Assembly (NCBI GenBank): GCA_035644935.1
Contig: DASQNO010000129.1
Coordinates: 1-25,794, forward strand
From: CADCVW01 sp035644935
GTDB lineage: Bacteria; Pseudomonadota; Alphaproteobacteria; Sphingomonadales; Sphingomonadaceae
Length of the DNA: 25,794 bases
Direction of reading: 5' to 3'
Shown here piece by piece: positions 16,354-23,720 of the stretch. The position numbers were made by a program, and so were the translations under genes. Position 1 is the first letter of the stretch; each line of letters opens with the position of its first letter. The notes beneath the pieces were generated by a model. That model did not search any database. It was given only the letters and a program-made list of their open reading frames with translations, and was not told the DNA's origin.

Positions 16354-17808
16354 ATGCCCGTCGAACTCAAGATGCCCGCTCTGTCCCCGACGATGGAGGA
16401 GGGCACGCTCGCCAAGTGGCTGGTGTCCGAAGGCGACACGGTGGCCGCCGGCGACCTGCTGGCCGAGATCGAGACCGACAAGGCGACGATGGAGTTCGAG
16501 GCGGTTGACGAAGGCGTCGTGACCAAGCTGGTGGTTCCGGCGGGCACCGAAGGCGTCAAGGTCGGCGCGGTGATCGCGTTGATCGGCGGCGAAGGGGAGG
16601 GCAGTGGAATCAGCGAGGCGGCTGCCGCGCCCGCGTCCGCCGCGCCGGCGCCCCCCGCGCAGGGCGGGGGCGAGACGGGAAGCGCGCCGGTGACCGCGCC
16701 GGCCGCGCAGCAGTCGACGGTGCCGGGGCCCGAGGAGAAGGGCTACGGCGCGAACCCGGCGGAGGACGCGGTGATCGAAGCGGGGCAGGCGAGCGCGTCG
16801 CCGCCGTCCGCGTCGCAAGCTTCTCCCTCAGGCGCCGCGCGGCAGGCTTCGGCTTCGGGCGAGCGCATCAAGGCCAGCCCGCTGGCGCGCCGGCTGGCGG
16901 CGATGCAGGGGATCGACCTGGCGACGCTGACCGGTTCGGGTCCGGGCGGGCGCATCGTCAAGGCCGACCTTGACGGCGCTAAGGCAAGTGAGGGGCTTCG
17001 ACAGGCTCAGCCCGAACGGGTTGAAGGTCCGGTTGCAGCCGTAAATACCGCTCCCGTTCGTCCTGAACCCGTCGAAGGACTTTCTTCTTCTCCCAAGCCC
17101 GCCCCCGCCACGGGCGACATCCCCGGCACCACGGCCAAGCTGTCCTCGATGCGCAAGACGATTGCGCGCCGCTTGACCGAATCCAAGCAGACGGTGCCGC
17201 ACTTCTACCTGACGGTAGACTGCAACCTCGACGCGCTGCTGAAGCTGCGCGGCGAGCTCAATGCCGGGCTGGAGGGGCGCGGGATCAAGCTTTCGGTCAA
17301 CGATCTTCTGGTTAAGGCCTTGGGCGCGGCGCTGACGGAGGTGCCGGAGGCCAACGTCCAGTTTAACGGCGACACGCTGACCACGTTCAGCCGCGTCGAC
17401 ATCTCGATGGCGGTGGCGATCCCCGGCGGGCTGATCACGCCCGTGATCCACGACGTCGCGGGCAAGCCGCTGAGCCGCATCGCCACCGAGTCCAAGGATC
17501 TCGCGGCCCGCGCCCGCGACGGCAAGCTGCAGCCGCAGGAATATAGCGGCGGCACCGCGTCGATCTCCAACCTCGGCATGTTCGGGATCAAGCAGTTCGA
17601 CGCCGTCATCAACCCGCCCCAGGCGATGATCATGGCCGTCGGCGCGGGCGAGAAGCGGCCGTACGTGGTCGGTGACGCGCTCGGCATCGCGACGGTGATG
17701 AGCGCGACGGGCAGTTTCGACCACCGGGCGATCGACGGCGCGGTCGGCGCGCAGCTGATGGCGGCGTTCAAGCGGCTGGTGGAAGCGCCGTTGGGGATGC
17801 TGGCTTGA
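16354..17808 (+). CDS. pdhC: Pyruvate dehydrogenase complex E2, dihydrolipoamide acetyltransferase
   Basis: A 484-residue E2 that moves acetyl groups from E1 to CoA and forms the core of the complex. A lipoyl domain (residues 1-78) carries Lys43 in ETDKATMEF, the lipoylation site. An Ala/Pro linker (~84-165) follows, then the E1/E3-binding domain (~170-208, SPLARRLAAMQGIDLATL, GSGPGGRIVKADL). A second linker (~210-255) and the catalytic domain (~256-484) complete it, with His457 and Asp461 in FDHRAIDG. PEANVQFNGD indicates pyruvate-type E2. ATG 16354 starts exactly at the lipoyl domain. The second linker is built from an in-frame palindromic repeat (16996-17077). The E1 genes are not adjacent; E3 follows after a DUF559 cassette. 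Confidence 0.95.
   Translation: MPVELKMPALSPTMEEGTLAKWLVSEGDTVAAGDLLAEIETDKATMEFEAVDEGVVTKLVVPAGTEGVKVGAVIALIGGEGEGSGISEAAAAPASAAPAPPAQGGGETGSAPVTAPAAQQSTVPGPEEKGYGANPAEDAVIEAGQASASPPSASQASPSGAARQASASGERIKASPLARRLAAMQGIDLATLTGSGPGGRIVKADLDGAKASEGLRQAQPERVEGPVAAVNTAPVRPEPVEGLSSSPKPAPATGDIPGTTAKLSSMRKTIARRLTESKQTVPHFYLTVDCNLDALLKLRGELNAGLEGRGIKLSVNDLLVKALGAALTEVPEANVQFNGDTLTTFSRVDISMAVAIPGGLITPVIHDVAGKPLSRIATESKDLAARARDGKLQPQEYSGGTASISNLGMFGIKQFDAVINPPQAMIMAVGAGEKRPYVVGDALGIATVMSATGSFDHRAIDGAVGAQLMAAFKRLVEAPLGMLA
16996..17077. repeat. Palindromic element in frame within the E2 linker (family 2)
   Basis: Arms of 25 bp (16996-17020 and 17053-17077) are inverted copies with four mismatches around a 32-bp loop. 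The core is CTTCGACAGGCTCAG / CCTGAACCCGTCGAAG. The element encodes residues ~215-242 of E2, between the subunit-binding and catalytic domains, without breaking the frame. The same kind of element is familiar from intergenic DNA of sphingomonads, from memory. Confidence 0.8.
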
Positions 17809-17812
17809 CCTG

Positions 17813-17870
17813 CCCCTCTCCCCTCGAGGGAGAGGGAGGGGCCCGCCGCGCAGCGGTGGGAGGGTGAGGG
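17813..17870. repeat. Left 58-bp inverted repeat of the DUF559 cassette
   Basis: It begins four bases after the E2 stop and ends four bases before the DUF559 start codon. Compared with the complement of 18216-18273 it matches at 52 of 58 positions. It has two hairpins: CCCTCTCCC/GGGAGAGGG, and CCCGCCGC-GCA-GCGGTGGG. Confidence 0.85.
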
Positions 17871-17874
17871 CGCG

Positions 17875-18294
17875 ATGGGTGGTTACACCGACGAGACGCT
17901 GAATCGCGCCAAAGCGCTGCGCCGGGAAATGACCGTTGCAGAACGCCTGCTGTGGAAACATCTTCGAGGCCGTCAACTGGCGGGTGCCAAATTCCGTAAG
18001 CAGCAGCCAATCGGACCTTTCATCGGCGACTTTGTCTGTCAGGAGAAGCGGCTAATCGTCGAAGCGGACGGCGGACAGCACGCGGACAGCGAGACGGATG
18101 TCCAGCGAACGCGCTTTCTCGAAAGCAAGGGCTATCGCGTGATCCGGTTCTGGAACAATGAAATCCTCCAGAATATCGAAGGCGTGCTGACTGCGATAAT
18201 GCGCGTTCTCGAAAGCCCTCACCCTCCCATTGCTGCGCAATGGGCCCCTCCCTCTCCCTCAAGGGGAGAGGGGTTCCGGAGCGAACATGCCTGA
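17875..18294 (+). CDS. DUF559 endonuclease-like protein inside an inverted-repeat cassette
   Basis: A 139-residue DUF559 protein, a Vsr/PD-(D/E)XK-like fold. The N-terminal helices MTVAERLLWKHLRGRQL and the motif FRKQQPIGPFIGDFVC precede the predicted nuclease core: Asp52, then Glu63 and Asp65 in LIVEADGGQH, with His69. The conserved YRVIRFWNNEILQNIEGVL follows. The family is presumed to cut or bind DNA, but its function is undescribed to my knowledge. Residues from about 114 to 133 (SPHPPIAAQWAPPSPSRGEG) are encoded by the right inverted repeat. The last codons overlap the lpdA start by eight bases. No ribosome site precedes ATG 17875 except the repeat itself. Confidence 0.85.
   Translation: MGGYTDETLNRAKALRREMTVAERLLWKHLRGRQLAGAKFRKQQPIGPFIGDFVCQEKRLIVEADGGQHADSETDVQRTRFLESKGYRVIRFWNNEILQNIEGVLTAIMRVLESPHPPIAAQWAPPSPSRGEGFRSEHA
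18216..18273. repeat. Right 58-bp inverted repeat of the DUF559 cassette
   Basis: The inverted partner of 17813-17870. Its second hairpin is perfect (CCCATTGC-TGC-GCAATGGG). Relative to the left copy, the two inner T-A pairs became C-G pairs and one A-T became G·T, so the stem is preserved. It codes for the end of DUF559, and stops three bases before the lpdA ribosome site GGAG (18277-18280). Confidence 0.85.
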
Positions 18295-19687
18295 CACCTA
18301 CGACCTCATCATCCTCGGCTCCGGTCCCGGCGGCTACGTCGCCGCGATCCGTGCGTCGCAGCTCGGGCTTAAAGTCGCTATTGTCGAGCGGGAGAAGCTT
18401 GGCGGTATCTGCCTCAACTGGGGGTGTATCCCGACCAAGGCGCTGCTGCGTACGTCGGAGATCAACCATTATCTGACCCACGCCTCCGCCTACGGCCTGT
18501 CGGCGGAGAAGACGGGGTTCGACCTGACCAAGATCGTCGATCGCAGCCGCAAGGTGGCGGGGCAACTCAACGCCGGCGTCAAGGGCCTGATGAAGAAGAA
18601 CAAGGTGACGGTGGTTGAAGGCGTCGGCGCCGTCACCGCGCCCGGCAAGCTTTCCGTCACGCGGGGCGACCAAGTGCAGGAGCTCGAGGCTCCGCACATC
18701 ATCCTCGCCACCGGCGCGCGGGCGCGGGAGTTGCCGTTCGCGAAGGCGGACGGGGAGCGGATCTGGACGTACCGGCACGCGATGGTCCCCAAGGTGATGC
18801 CGACCAAGCTGCTGGTCATCGGGTCGGGCGCGATCGGGGTGGAGTTCGCGTCCTTCTACCGCGACATGGGCGCGGAGGTCACGATCGTGGAGATGCTCGA
18901 TCGTATTCTGCCGGTGGAGGACCTGGAGGTCTCCGCCTTTATGCTTAAAGCACTCGAGAAGCAGGGCATGCGCATCCTGACCTCGTCGGGCGTCGAGAGC
19001 CTGGAGACGGGCGGGCAGGGGGTGCGCGCGGTGCTGAAAGGCGGCGAGGTCGCGGAGTTCAGCCACGCCATTGTAGCGGTGGGCATCGTGCCCAATACGG
19101 AGGCGATCGGGCTCGAGGCGCTGGGCGTCAAGACGACGCGCGGGCATGTCGATACCGACCCGTTCGGCCGCACCAACGTCGAAGGCCTGTACGCGATCGG
19201 CGACATCACCGGCCCGCCCTGGCTCGCGCACAAGGCGAGCCACGAGGGCGTGATCTGCGTCGAGGCGATCGCCGTCGGCATGGGCGGCTATGACGGCCAC
19301 CCGCACCCGATGAACAAGGCCAATATTCCGGGCTGCACCTATTCGCGCCCGCAGGTCGCCTCCGTCGGCTATACCGAAGCGGCGGCGATCGAAGCGGGCT
19401 ACCAGGTGCGCGCCGGCAAGTTCCCGGCGATCGGCAACGGCAAGGCGATCGCGCTGGGCGAGGCGGAAGGCTTCGTCAAAACCGTGTTCGACGCCAACAC
19501 GGGCGAGCTGCTGGGCGCACACATGGTGGGCGCGGAGGTCACCGAGCTGATCCAGGGCTACGTCATCGCTCGCCAGCTGGAGACAACGGAAGAACAATTG
19601 ATGGGGACGGTCTTCCCGCACCCGACATTATCGGAGATGATGCACGAAAGTGTGCTCACCGCCTATGGACGCGCCATTCACTTCTAA
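18287..19687 (+). CDS. lpdA: Dihydrolipoamide dehydrogenase (E3)
   Basis: A 466-residue FAD/NAD flavoprotein that reoxidises lipoamide in the pyruvate and related complexes. The FAD motif GSGPGGYVAA (residues 11-20), redox disulfide Cys42/Cys47 in GGICLNWGCIPTKALL, NAD motif VIGSGAIGVEFASFYRDMGA, second FAD motif YAIGDITGPPWLAH, and the dimer-interface His445/Glu450 in HPTLSE are all present. ATG 18287 is chosen because the FAD domain begins at once and GGAG precedes it. The upstream in-frame extension to 18230 is repeat sequence. It would be cotranscribed with E2 through the DUF559 cassette. Confidence 0.97.
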   Translation: MPDTYDLIILGSGPGGYVAAIRASQLGLKVAIVEREKLGGICLNWGCIPTKALLRTSEINHYLTHASAYGLSAEKTGFDLTKIVDRSRKVAGQLNAGVKGLMKKNKVTVVEGVGAVTAPGKLSVTRGDQVQELEAPHIILATGARARELPFAKADGERIWTYRHAMVPKVMPTKLLVIGSGAIGVEFASFYRDMGAEVTIVEMLDRILPVEDLEVSAFMLKALEKQGMRILTSSGVESLETGGQGVRAVLKGGEVAEFSHAIVAVGIVPNTEAIGLEALGVKTTRGHVDTDPFGRTNVEGLYAIGDITGPPWLAHKASHEGVICVEAIAVGMGGYDGHPHPMNKANIPGCTYSRPQVASVGYTEAAAIEAGYQVRAGKFPAIGNGKAIALGEAEGFVKTVFDANTGELLGAHMVGAEVTELIQGYVIARQLETTEEQLMGTVFPHPTLSEMMHESVLTAYGRAIHF

Positions 19688-19705
19688 ACCCCCGGAGACA
19701 AAACC

Positions 19706-20317
19706 ATGAAGAACCTGCTCGCCGCCACCGCCCTGTCGCTCCTGCTCGCCGCCTGCGGCGGCGGGGCGGACGCCGGCGACAATTCTGCAGCCGGCGCCGC
19801 GGCCAACCTGACCACCAAGCCCAGCGGCGACGACCCGGCGATGAACACGGACGTGATGATGAACGGCGCGGTCGCGCAGACGCCGGTCACCGCGCCGGAG
19901 TTCGTCAACCAGGCCGCCGCCAGCGACCAGTTCGAGATCAAGTCCTCGCAGCTCGCCGCGACCAAGTCGGCAAGCCCGGCAATCAAGGCCTATGCGGCGA
20001 TGCTGATCGCCGAGCACACCAAGTCGACCAACGATCTGACCGCCGCCGCGGCGGCGGGCACGCCCGCGATAACGCCGTCGCCGACGATGACGGCGGAGCA
20101 GCAGGCCAATCTGAACGCGCTGGACAAGGCGCCCAAGGGCGCGGCGTTCGACAAGCTCTACGCGCAGCTTCAGGTGCCGTCGCACCAGAACACGCTGGCG
20201 CTGCTGCAGGGCTATGCGGTGCGCGGCGACCAGCCGATGCTGAAGACGTACGCGTCCAAGATGGTGCCGGTGGTGCAGAAGCACCTCACCGAAGCGCAGG
20301 GCATGGCCGCGCAGTAA
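19706..20317 (+). CDS. DUF4142 lipoprotein
   Basis: A 203-residue lipoprotein. The signal peptide ends in lipobox LAAC (Cys17), followed by a flexible Gly/Ala/Asn segment. The DUF4142 domain (~62-200) contains EFVNQAAASDQFEIKSSQLA, IKAYAAMLIAEHTKS and VVQKHLTEAQ. DUF4142 is a ferritin-like four-helix bundle; its role is not established. The conserved His/Glu pattern (AEHTKS, PSHQNT, QKHLTEA) is visible. It starts 18 bases after lpdA with CCGGAG ahead, so it may be the last gene of that transcript, ending at the terminator at 20336. Confidence 0.9.
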   Translation: MKNLLAATALSLLLAACGGGADAGDNSAAGAAANLTTKPSGDDPAMNTDVMMNGAVAQTPVTAPEFVNQAAASDQFEIKSSQLAATKSASPAIKAYAAMLIAEHTKSTNDLTAAAAAGTPAITPSPTMTAEQQANLNALDKAPKGAAFDKLYAQLQVPSHQNTLALLQGYAVRGDQPMLKTYASKMVPVVQKHLTEAQGMAAQ

Positions 20318-20335
20318 GCCGTCCTGATCGCGAAG

Positions 20336-20365
20336 AGGCGGCGGTGGCGACATCGCCGCCTTTTT
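20336..20365 (+). terminator. Rho-independent terminator after the DUF4142 gene
   Basis: AGGCGGCG (20336-20343) pairs perfectly with CGCCGCCT (20354-20361) around a 10-base loop, then TTTTT. It closes the E2-DUF559-E3-DUF4142 stretch and separates it from the amidohydrolase. Confidence 0.9.
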
Positions 20366-20432
20366 CGTGCGCGGTCGATTGCGGGGGTGGGACGCGGCCC
20401 TATGCTGCCCCTTCGAGACGAAGGGATGATCG

Positions 20433-21704
20433 ATGGTCAAGATGTTTGCGGCGCTCCTGCTGACGGTGGCGGCCCCGGCGGCGGCGGAGACGGTGGCGAT
20501 CACCGCCGCGCACATGATCGACGTGATCACGGGCCGGCGCGTCGATAATCCGGTGGTGATCGCGACCGACGGGCGCATCACGGCGGTGGGGCGGCAGGGC
20601 ACAGTGGCGATCCCCGCGGGCGCCCGGCGTATCGATCTGGCCGGCAAGACGATCCTGCCCGGCTTCATCGACATGCACGTGCATCTGAGCAGCAGCCCCT
20701 TCTACGGCCCGTACGACACGCTGCAGTTCACCGATCAGTTCGAAACGGTGCTGGGCGTCGGCAATGCGCGCGACATGCTGAGGGCCGGGTTCACGACGGT
20801 CCGTAATCTCGGCTCCAGCGATTATGCCGACGTCGCGTACAAGCAGGCCATCCAGGAAGGGCGCATGGTGGGCCCGCGCATCGTTCCCGCCGCCTACAGC
20901 CTGGGCGCGACCGGCGGGCATTGCGACAGCAACTTCCTGCCGCCGTCGATGGCGCAAAAGGATCCCGGCGTCGCCGACGGGCCGCAGGCGCTGCGCGCGC
21001 TGGTGCGCCAGCAGCGCAAGTTCGGCGCGGAGGTGATCAAGGTGTGCGCCACGGGCGGCGTCTTCTCCCGCAATACCGAGCCCGGGCAGCAGCAATTGTC
21101 CGAGGAGGAGCTGCGCGCGATCGCGCAAGAAGCGCACCAGTGGGGGCTCAAGGTCGCCGCGCACGCGCACGGCGCGGCCGGCATCAAGGCCGCTATCCGC
21201 GCCGGGATCGACACGATCGAACATGCGAGCCTGGTCGACGACGAGGGAATCCGCCTGGCGGTCGCGCGGCCGCAGCCGGTCTGGTTCTCGATGGACATCT
21301 TCAACACCGACTACACGCAGTCGGAAGGCAAGAAGAACGGCATACTGGAGGACAACCTCCGCAAGGACCGCGAGATTTCCCTGATCCAGCGGCAGAACTT
21401 TCAAAAGGCGCACCGCGCGGGCGTCCGCATGGTGTTCGGCAGCGACGCGGGCGTGATGCCGCACGGCACCGCCGCCGGTCAGTTCGCGACGATGGTGAAA
21501 TGGGGCATGACGCCGATGGAGGCGATCCAGGCCGGGACGCGCAACGCGGCGCAGGCGCTGGGGCGGGAGAAGGATGTCGGCGCGATCGCCGTGGGTCGCT
21601 TTGCAGACATCGTCGCGGTGGACGGCGACCCGCTCGCGGACGTGGCCGAGCTTGCGGGCGTCGACGTCGTCATCAAGGGCGGGGTCGTCGTCGGGAAGGA
21701 CTGA
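20433..21704 (+). CDS. Secreted metal-dependent amidohydrolase (prolidase/imidazolonepropionase-like)
   Basis: A 423-residue protein with a signal peptide (residues 1-18, MVKMFAALLLTVAAPAAA). The TIM-barrel metal ligands are complete: His82 and His84 in DMHVHL, Lys203 in VIKVCATGG (the carboxylated bridge), His244/His246 in AAHAHG, His264 in IEHAS, and Asp338 in FGSDAG. The C-terminal small domain has GAIAVGRFADIVAVDGDPL. This is the pattern of the binuclear Xaa-Pro/Xaa-Arg dipeptidase branch, with periplasmic peptide scavenging as the likely role. The substrate is inference. Confidence 0.93.
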   Translation: MVKMFAALLLTVAAPAAAETVAITAAHMIDVITGRRVDNPVVIATDGRITAVGRQGTVAIPAGARRIDLAGKTILPGFIDMHVHLSSSPFYGPYDTLQFTDQFETVLGVGNARDMLRAGFTTVRNLGSSDYADVAYKQAIQEGRMVGPRIVPAAYSLGATGGHCDSNFLPPSMAQKDPGVADGPQALRALVRQQRKFGAEVIKVCATGGVFSRNTEPGQQQLSEEELRAIAQEAHQWGLKVAAHAHGAAGIKAAIRAGIDTIEHASLVDDEGIRLAVARPQPVWFSMDIFNTDYTQSEGKKNGILEDNLRKDREISLIQRQNFQKAHRAGVRMVFGSDAGVMPHGTAAGQFATMVKWGMTPMEAIQAGTRNAAQALGREKDVGAIAVGRFADIVAVDGDPLADVAELAGVDVVIKGGVVVGKD

Positions 21705-21777
21705 CGACGCGGCGGGGCGGCGCGGAACGGGCGGCGGCGGCGGCCGTTGTCGGGCGATACGAGCATGGGAGCACGAT

Positions 21778-22230
21778 GTGGCGGACGCGAACGACCGGAG
21801 CGGGGATGATGTCGGCGAGGGCAACGGCAAAAAGGGGTACCGCGACGACATCGAGAAGCTGACGCTCGGCAACACGGACTTTCGTCGCGTGCTCTACACC
21901 GGCGAGCACCTGCAGCTAGTTCTTATGACGCTGAAACCCGGCGAGGAGATCGGCGAGGAGGTCCACGGCGACAAGGACCAGTTCTTCCGCTTCGAAAGCG
22001 GCACGGGCGAGGTCCGCATCAATGATGTCGCCAACCCGGTCGAGGACGGGATCGCCGTCATTGTTCCCGCGGGCGCCAAGCACAATGTGGTCAATACGGG
22101 CGACGAGCCGTTGACCATGTACACCGTCTACGGCCCGCCCGATCACAAGGACCGCACCGTCCACAGGACCAAGGACCAGGCGGAACGCGACCACGACAAT
22201 GACGAGTATGACGGCAAGCCGACGGAGTAG
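21778..22230 (+). CDS. Cupin-domain protein
   Basis: A 150-residue small cupin. A charged N-terminus (~1-28) is followed by a single double-stranded beta-helix domain: motif 1 around GEEIGEEVHGDKDQFFRFES (His63, Gln68, Glu73), motif 2 with PAGAKHNVVNTG (His102). The metal site is thus partly conserved. The tail is His/Asp/Lys-rich (DHKDRTVHRTKDQAERDHDN). Start GTG 21778 has GGGAG eight bases upstream; longer in-frame starts run back into the amidohydrolase gene and lack a site. The function is unknown; such cupins are often sugar- or stress-related. Confidence 0.85.
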   Translation: MADANDRSGDDVGEGNGKKGYRDDIEKLTLGNTDFRRVLYTGEHLQLVLMTLKPGEEIGEEVHGDKDQFFRFESGTGEVRINDVANPVEDGIAVIVPAGAKHNVVNTGDEPLTMYTVYGPPDHKDRTVHRTKDQAERDHDNDEYDGKPTE

Positions 22231-22265
22231 TTGGCCGTTAATCCGGCGCGTGGTATCGGGTCGGC

Positions 22266-22487
22266 ATGAGCGACGTCGCCGAACTCACTTATGAGCTCCT
22301 GAAGCGCGTCCACGCGGATATTGCCGAGATCAGGCGCGAACAGGTCAATCATCGTGCGCGGTTCTCCTCTCTCGAGCAGAACTTCGCGACGATGGCGGGC
22401 GACTTGGCGCAGATCAGGATCGAACTCGACGACATCCGCACGGACGTGTCAAAGATTAAGCGGCGGCTCGACCTGGTCGACGCGTAA
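22266..22487 (+). CDS. Small coiled-coil protein of unknown function
   Basis: A 73-residue protein with almost continuous heptad pattern (LTYELLKRVHADIAEIRREQ, FATMAGDLAQIRIELDD, SKIKRRLDLVDA), predicted to be one long amphipathic helix or helical hairpin. No signal peptide. Small proteins of this composition are scattered in alphaproteobacteria without assigned function. There is a plausible start at ATG 22266 with GGGTCGG upstream, a weak ribosome site. Confidence 0.7.
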   Translation: MSDVAELTYELLKRVHADIAEIRREQVNHRARFSSLEQNFATMAGDLAQIRIELDDIRTDVSKIKRRLDLVDA

Positions 22488-22796
22488 GCTCCCGACGCGT
22501 CTCTTCGGCCGGGCTGAACACGACGCTGAAACTCAAACAGGCCGGGTCCGGCCGCACCTTCTCCGGAATGGCCGCGGAGCGTTGACCCTCACCGACTCCC
22601 CCGCTATAGGGCCGGCTCGCACTCGCGGAGCCTTCGCGCTCCTGGAGCGGGGGCGAGAGCTTGAACATTGTCGTTGCGCGGATGCCGGGGTGGCCTTTTG
22701 TGGTCGTCCGGTGGGTCGCGCTTGGCGCTTTCCGTAAGGCAAGCGCGCGGCAGAGTAACCGTTGGCCAATGCCAACCAACCAAGGTGAAGGGCTTC
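22488..22796. other. Intergenic leader before the str operon, with a repeat-like segment
   Basis: About 309 bases without a credible gene on either strand. A structured segment at 22586-22659 starts CCCTCACC and ends GGGGGCGAGAG, with inner hairpins GGCTC...GAGCC (22613-22632) and CGCTCC-TGGAGCG. Its ends and layout resemble a diverged copy of the 58-bp repeat at 18216. The rest should contain the rpsL promoter and leader, including the imperfect palindrome GCGCTTGGC...GGCAAGCGC near 22717-22746. I cannot fix a promoter with confidence. Confidence 0.5.
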
Positions 22797-23168
22797 ATGC
22801 CAACGATCAACCAGCTGGTCCGCCACGGGCGCGACCTGCAGAAGGCCAAGAACAAGGTCCCCGCGATGGAGGCCAACCCGCAGAAGCGCGGCGTTTGCAC
22901 GCGCGTCTACACGACCACCCCGAAGAAGCCGAACTCGGCGCTTCGCAAGGTCGCCAAGGTGCGGTTGACCAACCAGCGCGAGGTCATCAGCTACATCCCC
23001 GGCGAAGGCCACAACCTGCAGGAGCACAGCGTTGTGCTGATCCGCGGCGGGCGTGTGCGCGATCTTCCCGGCGTTCGCTACCACGTGCTGCGCGGCGTGC
23101 TCGACACGCAGGGCGTCAAGAACCGCAAGCAATCCCGCTCGAAGTACGGCGCCAAGCGTCCGAAGTAA
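22797..23168 (+). CDS. rpsL: 30S ribosomal protein S12
   Basis: A 123-residue S12, full length. The decoding-centre loop YTTTPKKPNSALRKVAKVRL and PGEGHNLQEHSVVLIRGGRV are intact. ATG 22797 is preceded by AGGTGAAGGG. Residue 88 is Arg (GGRVRDLPG) where Escherichia coli has Lys (Lys87 without the initiator Met). Lys-to-Arg at this site confers streptomycin resistance in several bacteria. It opens the conserved rpsL-rpsG-fusA order. Confidence 0.99.
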   Translation: MPTINQLVRHGRDLQKAKNKVPAMEANPQKRGVCTRVYTTTPKKPNSALRKVAKVRLTNQREVISYIPGEGHNLQEHSVVLIRGGRVRDLPGVRYHVLRGVLDTQGVKNRKQSRSKYGAKRPK

Positions 23169-23214
23169 GGCTTGCCGTAACCCGGCACCTGAAGTGAAGA
23201 GAAGGTAAGAAGAA

Positions 23215-23685
23215 ATGGCCCGTCGTCGTCGCCCCGAAAAGCGCGAAATTCTACCCGATCCCCAGTACGGGGATCTGATCCTGTCCAAGTTCATGAATTC
23301 GGTCATGCTGGACGGCAAGAAGTCGGTCGCCGAGGGCATCGTCTACGGCGCGCTGCAGACGGTCGAAACGCGCGCCAAGCGCGACCCGATCGGCGTGTTC
23401 CATGACGCGCTGAACAACATAAAGCCGGGCATCGAGGTCCGCAGCCGCCGCGTCGGCGGCGCGACCTATCAGGTGCCGGTGGAGGTTCGCGTCGAGCGTG
23501 GCCAGGCGCTGGCGATCCGCTGGTTGATCAGCGCGGCGCGCGCCCGCAGCGAGCACACGATGGCCGCACGGCTTTCGGGCGAACTGATGGACGCCGCCAA
23601 CAATCGCGGCAACGCGGTCAAGAAGCGTGAAGACACGCATCGCATGGCCGAAGCCAACCGCGCCTTCTCACACTACCGCTGGTAA
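23215..23685 (+). CDS. rpsG: 30S ribosomal protein S7
   Basis: A 156-residue S7, full length. It nucleates folding of the 16S rRNA 3' major domain. Signatures include PDPQYGDLILSKFMNSVMLD, KPGIEVRSRRVGGATYQVP, and the C-terminal KKREDTHRMAEANRAFSHYR. It follows rpsL by 46 bases with AAGGTAAGAAG ahead of the ATG. In other bacteria S7 represses its own operon, but I have not identified its target here. Confidence 0.99.
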   Translation: MARRRRPEKREILPDPQYGDLILSKFMNSVMLDGKKSVAEGIVYGALQTVETRAKRDPIGVFHDALNNIKPGIEVRSRRVGGATYQVPVEVRVERGQALAIRWLISAARARSEHTMAARLSGELMDAANNRGNAVKKREDTHRMAEANRAFSHYRW

Positions 23686-23720
23686 AGCGGTGAACCGCCA
23701 ACGCCGCTGGTAGTTTTTCT
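23686..23720 (+). promoter_or_regulatory. Hairpin with T-run between rpsG and fusA
   Basis: AGCGG (23686-23690) can pair with CCGCT (23704-23708), or locally GCGGT with ACCGC; GGTAGTTTTT follows within eight bases. The fusA start is 32 bases further on. The layout suits an attenuator or an RNA-processing site that lowers fusA relative to S7, but the stem is weak. Confidence 0.35.

Noticed and set aside
16828..17976. 382-codon open frame antisense to E2
   Set aside because: Shadow frame that crosses the E2 stop and the left repeat; no family features.
17813..18273. A CRISPR array or IS element at the DUF559 locus
   Set aside because: Only two repeats, inverted, with one gene between; no transposase motif and no target-site duplication in the flanks.
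18020..19621. 533-codon open frame antisense to lpdA
   Set aside because: Composition is that of a GC-rich shadow, and lpdA with all its motifs occupies the plus strand.
21574..21777. N-terminal extension of the cupin ORF into the amidohydrolase gene
   Set aside because: The extension overlaps well-conserved amidohydrolase codons and has a low-complexity sequence; GTG 21778 has a good ribosome site.
20400..21875. 491-codon open frame antisense to the amidohydrolase
   Set aside because: No recognisable motif; the plus-strand gene has its full set of metal ligands.
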